From NCBI RefSeq assembly GCF_006968745.1, contig NZ_CP030118.1:930001-994000 (forward strand): a DNA stretch of 64,000 nt, read 5' to 3'. Below are positions 56,084-64,000 of this stretch, one piece after another (the first letter of the stretch is position 1; each line of letters starts with the position of its first letter). This stretch comes from Brasilonema sennae CENA114. GTDB lineage: Bacteria > Cyanobacteriota > Cyanobacteriia > Cyanobacteriales > Nostocaceae. Both the position numbers and the translations under genes were made by a program. Below the pieces are notes generated by a model. It was given only the letters and a program-made list of their open reading frames with translations, was not told where the DNA came from and searched no databases.

Positions 56084-56581
56084 CTAATCACAGCGGAGAA
56101 TAGAAGACTGTACAATTGCTTGTGCATCTAAAACAAGCAACATTTCTTTTTGTTGAAGAACGCAACCACGTAGATAGGGAGTTAAGCTTGATGCAACTTG
56201 TCCCATGGGAGAGCGAATCTCATCAGGCAAAAACTTAGTTGTACCTTGTATTTCTTGTACAACTAAGCCTAAAAGGACTGAATCTACCCGGATAATTATC
56301 ACATTATACATCCGTTGCCTATTATCTAGATATTCAAGATTGAACATCCTTGGTAGATCGATCACCCAAACTATCCGACTGCGCCAGTTTATCAATCCTA
56401 TGATACAGGCAGGCATATTTGGCATCGATGAAATCGTTTCAGGTGGCACAACAATCGCTTCTTGCGTGTGCCTCATAGGCAGGGTGGCAGCTGTATGTCT
56501 ATTTAGCCTAAATCTAAGATAGCCATCCCCCAAGCTATTTTGATTTTGTTTTATAGAAAGTGCTAATTTGGATTTATTCAT
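56084..56581 (-). CDS. CheW-like coupling protein
   Basis: 165 residues; links the receptor to the CheA kinase. The fold is recognisable from YLRFRLNRHTAATLPMRHTQ, PACIIGLINWRSRIVWVIDL (the CheW core strand with Arg), IIRVDSVLLGLVVQEIQGTT and LRGCVLQQKEMLLVLDAQAI. I use the ATG at 56581; a TTG three codons earlier would overlap the CheY stop by four nucleotides. From the ATG the spacing to CheY is five nucleotides, so coupling is expected either way. Between it and the MCP gene lie only 64 nt. Confidence 0.92.
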   Translation of the reverse strand: MNKSKLALSIKQNQNSLGDGYLRFRLNRHTAATLPMRHTQEAIVVPPETISSMPNMPACIIGLINWRSRIVWVIDLPRMFNLEYLDNRQRMYNVIIIRVDSVLLGLVVQEIQGTTKFLPDEIRSPMGQVASSLTPYLRGCVLQQKEMLLVLDAQAIVQSSILRCD

Positions 56582-56586
56582 TTGAT

Positions 56587-56964
56587 TCAAATGACCACTG
56601 ATTTAATAGCTCGTAGGAGCTGCTCCCGAGTGTAAGGCTTTGTAACGTATGCATCAGCGCCTTGTCTCATTGCCCACAATCGGTCAATCTCCTGATTTTT
56701 AGAACTGCAAATAACAATTGGCACTTTTTGAGTAACCGGATTCCTCTTAAGAGAACGACACAACTCAAAACCGCTCATTCCTGGCATAACCACATCGGTA
56801 ACGATAACGTCTGGATTTTGTGATTGTGCTTTTTCTAAAGCTTCCTTTGCACCAGTGGCTTGAATAACGTTATAACCACTTTCTACAAGATAATGGCTCA
56901 TCAGTTCCAATTCACTTAGAGAATCTTCAACAATCAAAATTGTACCAAGTAAAGTAATACTCAC
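56587..56964 (-). CDS. CheY-like response regulator of the taxis operon
   Basis: 125 residues, GTG start with GGAGA nine nucleotides upstream. A receiver domain only: ILIVEDSLSELELM, phospho-Asp in VIVTDVVMPGMSGFEL, Ser in VICSSKNQE, Lys in YVTKPYTREQL. In related loci this protein signals with the PATAN-REC protein to the type IV pilus motors. It is the second gene of the operon, 65 nt after the PATAN-REC gene. Confidence 0.93.
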   Translation of the reverse strand: MSITLLGTILIVEDSLSELELMSHYLVESGYNVIQATGAKEALEKAQSQNPDVIVTDVVMPGMSGFELCRSLKRNPVTQKVPIVICSSKNQEIDRLWAMRQGADAYVTKPYTREQLLRAIKSVVI

Positions 56965-57029
56965 TTATACGTCTCCTTTATCAGTAAATTGTGTTTATCA
57001 AAATTTGTGACTCTTCCTATACATTTACC

Positions 57030-58097
57030 TCAATTATCAATATGTTTAAACACCATTTTCAACAAATCTGATTGAGAAAAAGGCTTCGTCAAATAGCCTG
57101 AGGCTCTTACCATTTTTGCTTTTGCTCTGTCTATCAATCCTGTTCTGCCAGTCACCATAATAATAGGGAGATTTTTAAAAGCTGAATGCCTTCGTAACAA
57201 AGAACATAGCTCATACCCATCTAAATTTGGCATCTCTACATCTAGCAAAATTAAGTCAGGTTTGCTGCGGAGAATTTGCATCAAAGCTTTAACCGGATCG
57301 TTGATCATCACAACAGAAAATGTACTTTCATCCAAAAAGTGCTTGATAGAATTTAATACTGTTGGACTGTCATCTATACAGGCAACTGTGTATGCACTCT
57401 TCTCACGAGATTGGTAAGAATCTTTGTTGTTCTTAATATCAGACGTTTCAAAATTATTCCGTTTTGGCAATTCTTCTGCTAGCTTGACTTGATGCCCCAT
57501 TGGCGCAACCTCAGTGGTAGACTCGAAATGAGAGGCAAGTTGCTTATCAACGGTTGATTGGGTCTGTTGGCGATGGCGTAACTGCTTTTGACAATTTTCT
57601 ACAAGTAATCTCAAGTCCAAACGACAGAACTTTGGTAGTTCATTTAAGAGAGTTTCACTCTTAAATTCATAACTACCTTGCTTTACTATTAGAAATGACT
57701 CCAGTACTTCTCTTGCCAATTCATCTATCAGAACTGCGGCTTGGGGAGGAGTGATGTATTCTTCGTTTACTAACCAGCAAATCGCCTGATAATCTGGTTG
57801 TGGTGTTGACTGATGATCTTTATTTTGGTCAAATATCAGTCTTACTCGCATAAGAGATGCACTGTTGAGAGTATGTGTTTGCTGCCTCAAACGCCCCAAA
57901 ATATTTTCAAGCCGTTCAAACATTTTATCTGAAGAGGCATAAACCAGTTTACCGTCATCTAAATAGATTGACCAAGAAGCCGACTCTGTAAATACTTGTA
58001 AGCAGCCTGTAGCACGCCGACTTGTTAATTGTGCTAATAGAGATAGCGGATGTAGTTTCTGAAAAAACTTGTAGCTACCTAGAGGAGTTGTGCTCAT
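57030..58097 (-). CDS. PatA/PixG-type response regulator (PATAN domain plus REC)
   Basis: 355 residues. The N-terminal PATAN/DUF4388-like domain (about 1-200) opens with HPLSLLAQLTSRRATGCLQV and continues with IYLDDGKLVYASSDKMFERL. A polar, Gln/Asn-rich linker follows (RHRQQTQSTVDKQ). The C-terminal receiver (about 233-355) has VACIDDSPTVLNS, phospho-Asp in LILLDVEMPNLDGYEL, Thr in IIMVTGRTG and Lys in YLTKPFSQSDL. PATAN proteins bind pilus motor components in Synechocystis. It is the first gene of the operon; the 1.3-kb gap upstream should hold the promoter. Confidence 0.92.
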   Translation of the reverse strand: MSTTPLGSYKFFQKLHPLSLLAQLTSRRATGCLQVFTESASWSIYLDDGKLVYASSDKMFERLENILGRLRQQTHTLNSASLMRVRLIFDQNKDHQSTPQPDYQAICWLVNEEYITPPQAAVLIDELAREVLESFLIVKQGSYEFKSETLLNELPKFCRLDLRLLVENCQKQLRHRQQTQSTVDKQLASHFESTTEVAPMGHQVKLAEELPKRNNFETSDIKNNKDSYQSREKSAYTVACIDDSPTVLNSIKHFLDESTFSVVMINDPVKALMQILRSKPDLILLDVEMPNLDGYELCSLLRRHSAFKNLPIIMVTGRTGLIDRAKAKMVRASGYLTKPFSQSDLLKMVFKHIDN

Positions 58098-59434
58098 TTT
58101 GCTTTTACTTAGGCTAAATTCTTGCTAGTGTGAGCTAAATTTATGCAGGGTTTTCCACAAGTCCGTTGAAACGGTTTATAGCTTTTGTTATCAAAAGTAC
58201 AAAAGTCTAGCCTTAAGATTTGTTGGAAAACTCAGCGGCAGCACCCTTCTATCAAGATAGAAAAAACCTCAGATAACTCGCAAATTCCAGTTAAATTTAC
58301 TAACTTATACTGAGATTAGCAGACATCTTTACATAACAAGTTAAAAAAATGTAAAGACTAGATGAAGCAAATCACCTCTAAGTAAGCCTTGTTTAATGCC
58401 AACCGAGATAATACTGCTTTTTATTGCCAGAGGAACCCTGCTATCTTTAGTACTCGTACCTAAGTATAATACGGTTTTTGGAACCGAGGTAAATCTCAGG
58501 TAAATTTTGCTAAAACGACAGTGTTTTTACTTGTAAAGTGTGTAAAGTTAACATAAATATCCGGGTAACAGAACAGTGTCACTGTCTGTTATATACCCCA
58601 AAAGTGAAATCTGCCAATCACATTCTTAATACAGCTTTGACATATGTACTTGTATGAATTATAACTAAATGATCAAGAAGAGAAAGAATGAAAAAAAATT
58701 GTAATGACTGTTGTGTATAGTGTACTGTCTCAACTGTCATTGTAGCGATTTCTACTTATAGAGATTCTTTTGTAGTACAAAAAAGACATTTAAGACAAGT
58801 GCCGTTTTAAAGAAAAATTATAGTCTCCAAACAAAGAGCAAAAAAATCTCTCATATCATTTGACGAAATGCTTGATACAAATAATTTTTCTACAATTATT
58901 TCCCCCGGTAAGAGACTACCCTCCACAAGATCCTGCCCATTTGTATCAACCTTAAAGTGATACGGATTATCACCTTTTATTTTTGCTAGATATTTTTATA
59001 CTTTGATAAATTAATGTTTTCAGTTAGCAGTCTACATATTTCCGACTTTTTGGACAAATTCCTTGTGTATAGAGGCAAATACTGTATATATCTCCTCCAC
59101 AAGATACCCTGGTTGGACTCGCGTTCGCTTAGCCTGAAGCAGGCATACACTCTCGCGAACGCATTGGTGAGGCGTATCTCACAATATACTTAGCCTCTCC
59201 AAAAAATACACGTTTTAGCGTAAACCTTAACAGCACTTCAGGGCAATAGGTTAGCGATCCGCGCTCCCTTGCGATCGCTCTCAGGCTATTCATAGGGGAT
59301 CATAAAAAACAATTCCCCAACACCCTTAATCAATTCAAAATTGATCAGGGGGATTGGAGAATTAAGACTTACACATAACACGGGTGATAAAAAACACCTG
59401 CGAACATAATTACTCAATTACCATTCTTTTATAG
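58098..59434. other. 1.3-kb intergenic region upstream of the taxis operon
   Basis: No supported gene. It is AT-rich, with GC-rich dispersed blocks at 59110-59280 (CGCGTTCGCTTAGCCTGAAG, GCGATCGCT). It should contain the promoter of the taxis operon, but I cannot place a -10/-35 pair with confidence. No hmpF-like gene is present. Confidence 0.5.
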
Positions 59435-59516
59435 TGCGGATGAAAGGACTTGAACCTTCACACCTTGCGGTACTAGAACCTAAATCTAGCGCGTCTGCCA
59501 ATTCCGCCACATCCGC
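59435..59516 (-). tRNA. tRNA-Leu (UAG anticodon)
   Basis: Read leftward, the 82-nt sequence has a GCGGAT acceptor arm pairing with ATCCGC plus a discriminator A. The D arm is TGGCAGACG, the anticodon loop ATTTAGG has TAG, the variable arm is long (type II tRNA), and the T arm contains GGTTCAAGTCC. CCA is not encoded. The anticodon reads CUN leucine codons. Confidence 0.95.
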
Positions 59517-59632
59517 ATCAGTTAGCTACTATATCATAACAAAGTTATGTCTTGCAATATCTAACGCTTAATTATTTCGTGGTTAGTTGTTAGTTGTTTA
59601 ACTACCTGCTAAGGGGCTTGTGTCGGAATTAG

Positions 59633-60820
59633 CTAGGTCATCGCAACACGAGGCAAACGGTGCTTAAACCCGCAGAGAATTTCCCAAGAAATTGTATTTA
59701 ACTGATTTGCCCAATCTTCAGCAGTAATTTGTTCTTTTCCCTCAGTTCCAAGTAGGGTGACGACTTCGCCTTCTTGCACATCTGGTAATGCACTCACATC
59801 TAGCATCAACTGATCCATTGTAATTGTGCCAATCTGCGACACCCGTTGACCGCGAATTAAGACTTGCATTTTGTTGGAAAGATTGCGAGGAACTCCATCT
59901 GCGTAACCAATTCCCACCACAGCAAGACGGAGTTCATCTGAGGCAATAAATTGATGACTGTAGCTGACGCCAGTTCCAGGAGGAATGGTTTTGACTTGCG
60001 TGACTCGTGCTTTGACTTGTAAAACGGGTTTCAAGTCTATGTTTAAGCGAAAATGATCAGCTGGGTAAAGTCCGTATACAGCTAAACCCACACGCACAAT
60101 ATGGTAGTGCAATGCTTTATCGCTCAAGGTAGCAGCTGAATTTGCTAAATGTAGACAAGGCGGTTCTATCCCTACTGTTCTTAGTTGAGCAATCACTTGC
60201 TCAAATCGTTGTTGCTGTTGTTTCATTGTTGTAGGGTCCAGACTATCTGCCGTTGCTAAGTGAGAATATATACTAGCGATAGTCAGATGAGGTAAGCGTT
60301 CCACAAGCTGAACAAACTCAGCAGCCTCCTGCCAATTTGTTCCTAACCTGGACATTCCCGTGTCTAATTTAACGTGTACAGGGAGTGGAGTCTTACAATT
60401 GATGGCTTCTAGAGTATTGGAAAAAACTAAAGCTTGTTTGGGAGATATTAGTGTTGGTTGAAGTTTCCATTGAGCGATCGCATGAATTTGCTCTGGGGTA
60501 TGGGTTGCACCTAGTATCAAAATTGGAGCTTTAATTCCTGCTTCTCGCAATTGAATTCCTTCGGGAACTGTAGCGACTCCTAACCAACTGGCTCCCGATT
60601 CTAACGCAGTTTGGGCGACTGTAACTGCTCCATGTCCATAAGCATCGGCTTTTACCACTGCCATCAGTTGGGTGTGCGCTGACAGTATCCTTAAAACCTG
60701 CTTGACGTTGTACGACAATGCTGACAAGTTAATTTCCACCCAAGCACGTTGGGATAACCAGGGGTAGGTATTTGACTCCTGATTAGAGGTTACACTGGAC
60801 GTTTGCTCGTGGCTCAACAT
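59633..60820 (-). CDS. alr: Alanine racemase
   Basis: 395 residues; makes D-alanine for peptidoglycan with PLP. The cofactor lysine is Lys57 in VVKADAYGHGAVTVA, the second catalytic base is the Tyr in GTGVSYSHQF, and the phosphate-binding region includes RVGLAVYGLYPAD. The N-terminus has about 25 residues (HEQTSSVTSNQES) before the usual core; there is no good internal start nearer the core, so the longer form is kept. It is a single gene, downstream neighbour tRNA-Leu. Confidence 0.97.
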   Translation of the reverse strand: MLSHEQTSSVTSNQESNTYPWLSQRAWVEINLSALSYNVKQVLRILSAHTQLMAVVKADAYGHGAVTVAQTALESGASWLGVATVPEGIQLREAGIKAPILILGATHTPEQIHAIAQWKLQPTLISPKQALVFSNTLEAINCKTPLPVHVKLDTGMSRLGTNWQEAAEFVQLVERLPHLTIASIYSHLATADSLDPTTMKQQQQRFEQVIAQLRTVGIEPPCLHLANSAATLSDKALHYHIVRVGLAVYGLYPADHFRLNIDLKPVLQVKARVTQVKTIPPGTGVSYSHQFIASDELRLAVVGIGYADGVPRNLSNKMQVLIRGQRVSQIGTITMDQLMLDVSALPDVQEGEVVTLLGTEGKEQITAEDWANQLNTISWEILCGFKHRLPRVAMT

Positions 60821-61100
60821 CTTGAATGACTCCTATCACACCAGTCTTTGGCTTCTAAATCATTTAGATCATTCTCACTCCTAGAAGCCTAATCGTGATT
60901 AATCAAGAAGTTTACCTCTGATTTCGCAATTGGCACAAGATCATGAACACGAGAATTAGGTAAAAAGGAGAATTCTTTTTAGATCTTGACTTTTTATTAT
61001 TTGTAGTTTTTACTATTGGGATAGTATAATTTTTTTTCATCACCAAAGCTGAATATAATTGTGTTAATATATGTAAAAATAATAGCCTGAGCGCCTATCA

Positions 61101-61598
61101 ATGGGGAAGGTTTTAGTTTTAAACGCCTCTTACGAACCGCTCAATATCACGAGCTGGCGGCGAGCTGTCGTGTTACTGATTAAAGGCAAAGCAGAGCGAG
61201 TAGAGTTTAATAACACGCAACTCTACTTAGACTTTCCGCTTCCGACAGTCATAAGGTTACGCCACTATGTGCGCGTTCCTTATAAGGAGATTCCTTTGAC
61301 TCGTCGAAATCTACTACATCGCGACAGTCACACTTGTCAGTATTGCGGTTACACAGGCGATGATTTAACTTTGGATCATGTCATTCCACGATCACGTGGA
61401 GGCGGCGATACCTGGGAAAATATTGTTACAGCATGTGTCCGCTGCAATGTTAGAAAGGGTAGTCGTACACCCAACGAAGCTCACATGAACTTACGTCATA
61501 ATCCACGCCGACCTTATAGTAGTCTTTACTTTGAGGTCACCAAGCACCTAAAAAGTGGTACTCACCAAGAATGGCAAAAATACGTTATAGGACTCTGA
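61101..61598 (+). CDS. HNH endonuclease
   Basis: 165 residues. The N-terminal ~70 residues (VLVLNASYEPLNITSWRRAV, VRVPYKEIPLTRRNL) are the typical lead of a widespread cyanobacterial HNH family. The HNH motif is LDHVIPRSRGGGDTWENIVT, between a zinc-binding pair CQYCG and ACVRCNVRKG. Such proteins cut DNA non-specifically or in repair or recombination; the exact role is unknown. It is single-copy here, with no toxin-antitoxin or phage context. Confidence 0.93.
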   Translation: MGKVLVLNASYEPLNITSWRRAVVLLIKGKAERVEFNNTQLYLDFPLPTVIRLRHYVRVPYKEIPLTRRNLLHRDSHTCQYCGYTGDDLTLDHVIPRSRGGGDTWENIVTACVRCNVRKGSRTPNEAHMNLRHNPRRPYSSLYFEVTKHLKSGTHQEWQKYVIGL

Positions 61599-62004
61599 CA
61601 CCTTCTGCAAAATCTAAACAAGGCAGATAGTTGTCAGTTTTTTTGGCTTTGCTTGATATTTGAGCTTGTTTACAGAGCTTTACATATCTCAACCTAAAAA
61701 GCTAACAAAAAAGCAGCAGTTAAGCGGTTTAATTGCCAAGGTCACTTTTGCTAGAATAACACATATCAACACCAAAAACAACAGGGTGCGTTCTAAATCT
61801 ACCAAAAAATCAGGGGTAGGTATTAAAGGCGTTTTCCTGCCAAGTTAGCAACGATAAGTTCTTGACAAAAAAAGAGGCTCAGAGATAATATGTCATGCTC
61901 TGATATTTCTGCAAAGATCGTAATGTGTGGCTGAAGTGTTGAAATACAAACTGTAGTATCTATTGATGAAAAAAAGGAGCCTCACACTTATAAAAACGTT
62001 TCGT

Positions 62005-63288
62005 ATGCACTTTAATTCTTCTGTGACTCAGATTTCGAGTTTGCCATTAACGGGTGATCCTACTCCAAACGATTTTGAAATAGACAACAAAGATTTAGCA
62101 GAAGTTCCACTCACTAGACACTCAGGTACAACATTCGTAGGTGATGGTTCTTTTGTGGGTCTGCGTAACAATTCATTGGTAAATCAAAAATCAGAAGAGC
62201 TGCACAACACGTTTCTTGCGCATAAACAAGAACGCCAGTTAATTATTCTTCAAGATTTTCCAGATCCTGACGCTTTATCGTGTGCTTGGGCTTACCAGCT
62301 CATAGCTCAGCAATATGACATAAAATGTGACATCGTTTACGCTGGTGCTTTGAGCCACCAAGAAAATATCGCTTTGGTCAAGCTGACAGGCTTACCCGCG
62401 CAGCGTTGGACAATACAAACACTAAAAAGCAAGGACTTATCTTCTTACCAAGGTTTTGTTCTTATAGACAACCAGGGAACGACTTCTCAGCTAGTACCTG
62501 TTGTTCAAGAGGTAGGGATACCAATAGTGGCGGTTATTGACCACCACAGTTTACAGAGTGACATGAAATCAGATTTTTTTGATGTTCGTCCCTCTGTACG
62601 AGCAACAGCAACGATTTTCACTCAATACTTACAGTACGGACTACTGACTCTAGATAGCAGTATAAATCAACATGTAAAATGCGCGACTGCCTTGATGCAT
62701 GGCTTGCGATCGGATACTAATAGACTGATGCAAGCACAGGAAGAAGATTTTATGGCAGCAGCGTATTTGAGTAAATTTTATGACGCGCAGTTGCTGAACG
62801 CAATTCTACAGGCAAATCGTTCTAAGCGAGTCATGGATGTTATAGAGCGATCGCTCAAAAACCGCATCGTGCAAAATAACTTTTCTATTGCTGGTGTTGG
62901 TTACTTACGCTACGATGACCGCGATGCAATACCCCAAGCGGCAGATTTTATTGTGACAGAAGAAAACGTCCACACAGCTTTGGTGTACGGTATTGTTCAC
63001 GATGAAGATGAAGAACTAGAGGTGGTGATTGGTTCTTTAAGAACAACCAAACTAACCCTCGATCCTGATGAGTTCATTAAAGAAGCCTTCGGTCAAGATA
63101 GCAGCGGACGCTTTTTCGGCGGTGGACGGACAAGCGCAGGTGGGTTTGAAATTCCGATGGGTTTCTTATCAGGAGGTAATGAAAATTCTGCTTATGCGAA
63201 GATGAAATGGGAAGTTTTCGATTCTCAGATTAAGCAGAAGCTTTTAAGATTGGTGAATCCGAAGGATAATCCTATACAGTCGGAGTAG
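62005..63288 (+). CDS. DHH/DHHA1 family phosphoesterase (NrnA-like)
   Basis: About 427 residues. After a variable lead of about 75 residues the DHH domain begins LIILQDFPDPDALSCAWAYQ, with FVLIDNQGTTSQL and VAVIDHHSLQSD as metal sites and LMHGLRSDTNRLMQ as the fourth motif. The DHHA1 part ends in RFFGGGRTSAGGFEIPMGF, the GGGR/H substrate-binding loop. The family degrades nano-RNA, pAp or c-di-nucleotides; the substrate here is unknown. I choose the ATG at 62005 (MHFNSSVTQ) as the family-like start; two earlier starts (61963, 61966) extend it by 13-14 residues, and the only AAGGAG lies between the choices. Confidence 0.88.
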   Translation: MHFNSSVTQISSLPLTGDPTPNDFEIDNKDLAEVPLTRHSGTTFVGDGSFVGLRNNSLVNQKSEELHNTFLAHKQERQLIILQDFPDPDALSCAWAYQLIAQQYDIKCDIVYAGALSHQENIALVKLTGLPAQRWTIQTLKSKDLSSYQGFVLIDNQGTTSQLVPVVQEVGIPIVAVIDHHSLQSDMKSDFFDVRPSVRATATIFTQYLQYGLLTLDSSINQHVKCATALMHGLRSDTNRLMQAQEEDFMAAAYLSKFYDAQLLNAILQANRSKRVMDVIERSLKNRIVQNNFSIAGVGYLRYDDRDAIPQAADFIVTEENVHTALVYGIVHDEDEELEVVIGSLRTTKLTLDPDEFIKEAFGQDSSGRFFGGGRTSAGGFEIPMGFLSGGNENSAYAKMKWEVFDSQIKQKLLRLVNPKDNPIQSE

Positions 63289-63339
63289 AATCATCAGGAG
63301 GCAGTGCTACAACGCGGGTTAAGCGCGTTATAGCACCTG

Positions 63340-63390
63340 CCATTCCTTAGTCCTTAGTAACCAAAGACAAAGGACTAAGGACTAAATATC
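63340..63390. terminator. Inverted repeat after the DHH gene
   Basis: CCTTAGTCCTT and AAGGACTAAGG pair across a short loop (63345-63385). A second loose pair (GTGCTACAACGCG and CGCGTTATAGCAC, about 63303-63336) lies before it. It may end the DHH transcript, although there is no U run. Confidence 0.5.
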
Positions 63391-63498
63391 CTTGGGATAT
63401 TTCCTCCACTGTATGGGTAAAACACCACTTGCATCCACGAGCATTTATTCGCACTGCCTCGCCTCCAAACAGCTTACGCTCACAAAGGACATTCCGCC

Positions 63499-63993
63499 GT
63501 GGAACTGTATTTAATCCGTCATGGTATAGCTGAAGAAAGGCGACCAGATCTTAAAGACGAGGAACGCTCACTGACAAAAGAAGGTCGAGAAAAAACGGAG
63601 AAAGTAGCCCAGCGATTGCGAAAGCTGGGTTTGCATTTTGATTTGATTGCGAGTAGTCCCTTAATACGAGCTCGCCAAACAGCAGAAATTCTTATAGCCG
63701 CAGGGCTGAGTTCTAAGGTAGAGGAATGTTCCTATCTCGCTCCAGATGGTCGGATTGAAAATTGGGCTGTAGACTGGTTGAGTCCAAGAAATTATTCACC
63801 CCAAACCCAACTTGCTTTGGTTGGACATGAACCAGATTTGAGCGCTTGGGCAGAAATTCTTTTATGGGGACAAGCAAAAGCAACGTTAGTTTTGAAAAAA
63901 GCGGGTATGATTGGGGTAAAACTACCAGAAAAAGGCTCCCCTCTGGGTCGTAGTCAGATGTTTTGGTTGACGCCACCCAAGTACTTGCTCTAA
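63499..63993 (+). CDS. sixA: Phosphohistidine phosphatase SixA
   Basis: 164 residues, GTG start (GTGGAACTGTAT). Histidine phosphatase superfamily: the catalytic His8 is in YLIRHGIAEER, the second Arg in LIASSPLIRARQTAEIL, and the last His in LALVGHEPDLS. SixA removes phosphate from histidine of HPt domains and so damps phosphorelays. Many HPt and kinase proteins lie within the window, but its true partner is not visible. The frame ends seven nucleotides before the window edge. Confidence 0.93.
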   Translation: MELYLIRHGIAEERRPDLKDEERSLTKEGREKTEKVAQRLRKLGLHFDLIASSPLIRARQTAEILIAAGLSSKVEECSYLAPDGRIENWAVDWLSPRNYSPQTQLALVGHEPDLSAWAEILLWGQAKATLVLKKAGMIGVKLPEKGSPLGRSQMFWLTPPKYLL

Positions 63994-64000
63994 CAGTAGA

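Noticed and set aside
61660..61848. 62-codon rightward ORF after the HNH gene
   Set aside because: TTG start, no ribosome site, Lys/Asn-rich AT-driven composition and no recognisable domain.

Overview
The window is cyanobacterial chromosome, most likely from a filamentous, hormogonium-forming member of the Nostocales. The evidence is: ndhB and psaX (photosynthetic NDH-1 and photosystem I); an RNA-binding protein of the cyanobacterial Rbp type; a PATAN-REC/CheY/CheW/MCP/CheA taxis operon; polysaccharide genes resembling the hormogonium (hps) set; frequent GCGATCGC (HIP1) octamers; and many short palindromic or heptameric intergenic repeats. The genus is not fixed by what I can see; the repeat load resembles Scytonema/Tolypothrix/Brasilonema-like genomes (inference).

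Layout. 1-7.2 kb: two tandem paralogous two-partner-secretion (haemagglutinin-type) exoproteins, flanked and separated by three copies of a ~150-nt repeat. 7.2-9.1 kb: a Uma2-family nuclease and a 1-Cys peroxiredoxin. 9.1-17.6 kb: an exopolysaccharide region (HpsP-, HpsO-, HpsN- and HpsL-like proteins plus another GT2), interrupted by a CLC-type chloride channel and a GAF-domain remnant. 17.7-25.6 kb: a 7TM-HD phosphohydrolase, an ADP-ribosylglycohydrolase-like protein, aroQ with an overlapping 45-codon ORF, and topA. 26.7-31.5 kb: rbp, ndhB, a response regulator, lipA and psaX (56 codons). 31.6-36.4 kb: a threonine/serine dehydratase overlapping a GNAT gene, then two dissimilar AAA ATPases. 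37-44 kb: a two-component region (CheY-like protein, DUF2294 protein, two REC-histidine kinases, a decayed Rcp1-type response regulator, a NarL/LuxR regulator) with a 2.2-kb stretch lacking intact genes. 44.6-49.1 kb: a compact stress cluster (GlsB/YeaQ, CsbD, TIGR02587/TIGR02588 pair, YflT-ChaB fusion, Dps, low-temperature-induced-like exported protein). 49.8-58.1 kb: a five-gene taxis operon read right to left in the order PATAN-REC, CheY, CheW, MCP, hybrid CheA. 59.4-64 kb: tRNA-Leu(UAG), alr, an HNH endonuclease, a DHH phosphoesterase and sixA.

Functional themes. Surface and motility functions (secreted exoproteins, hps-like polysaccharide synthesis, Hmp/Pix-like taxis operon) occupy almost half of the window and fit gliding hormogonia. 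A second theme is stress protection (peroxiredoxin, Dps, CsbD, GlsB, ChaB, Rbp). I found no CRISPR array, prophage, rRNA or intact transposase. The observations I would follow first are the AAA ATPase pair, the TIGR02587/02588 stress cluster, the taxis receptor with a Cys-containing GAF domain, the decayed response regulator, the small ORF overlapping aroQ, and the N-terminally extended PsaX.
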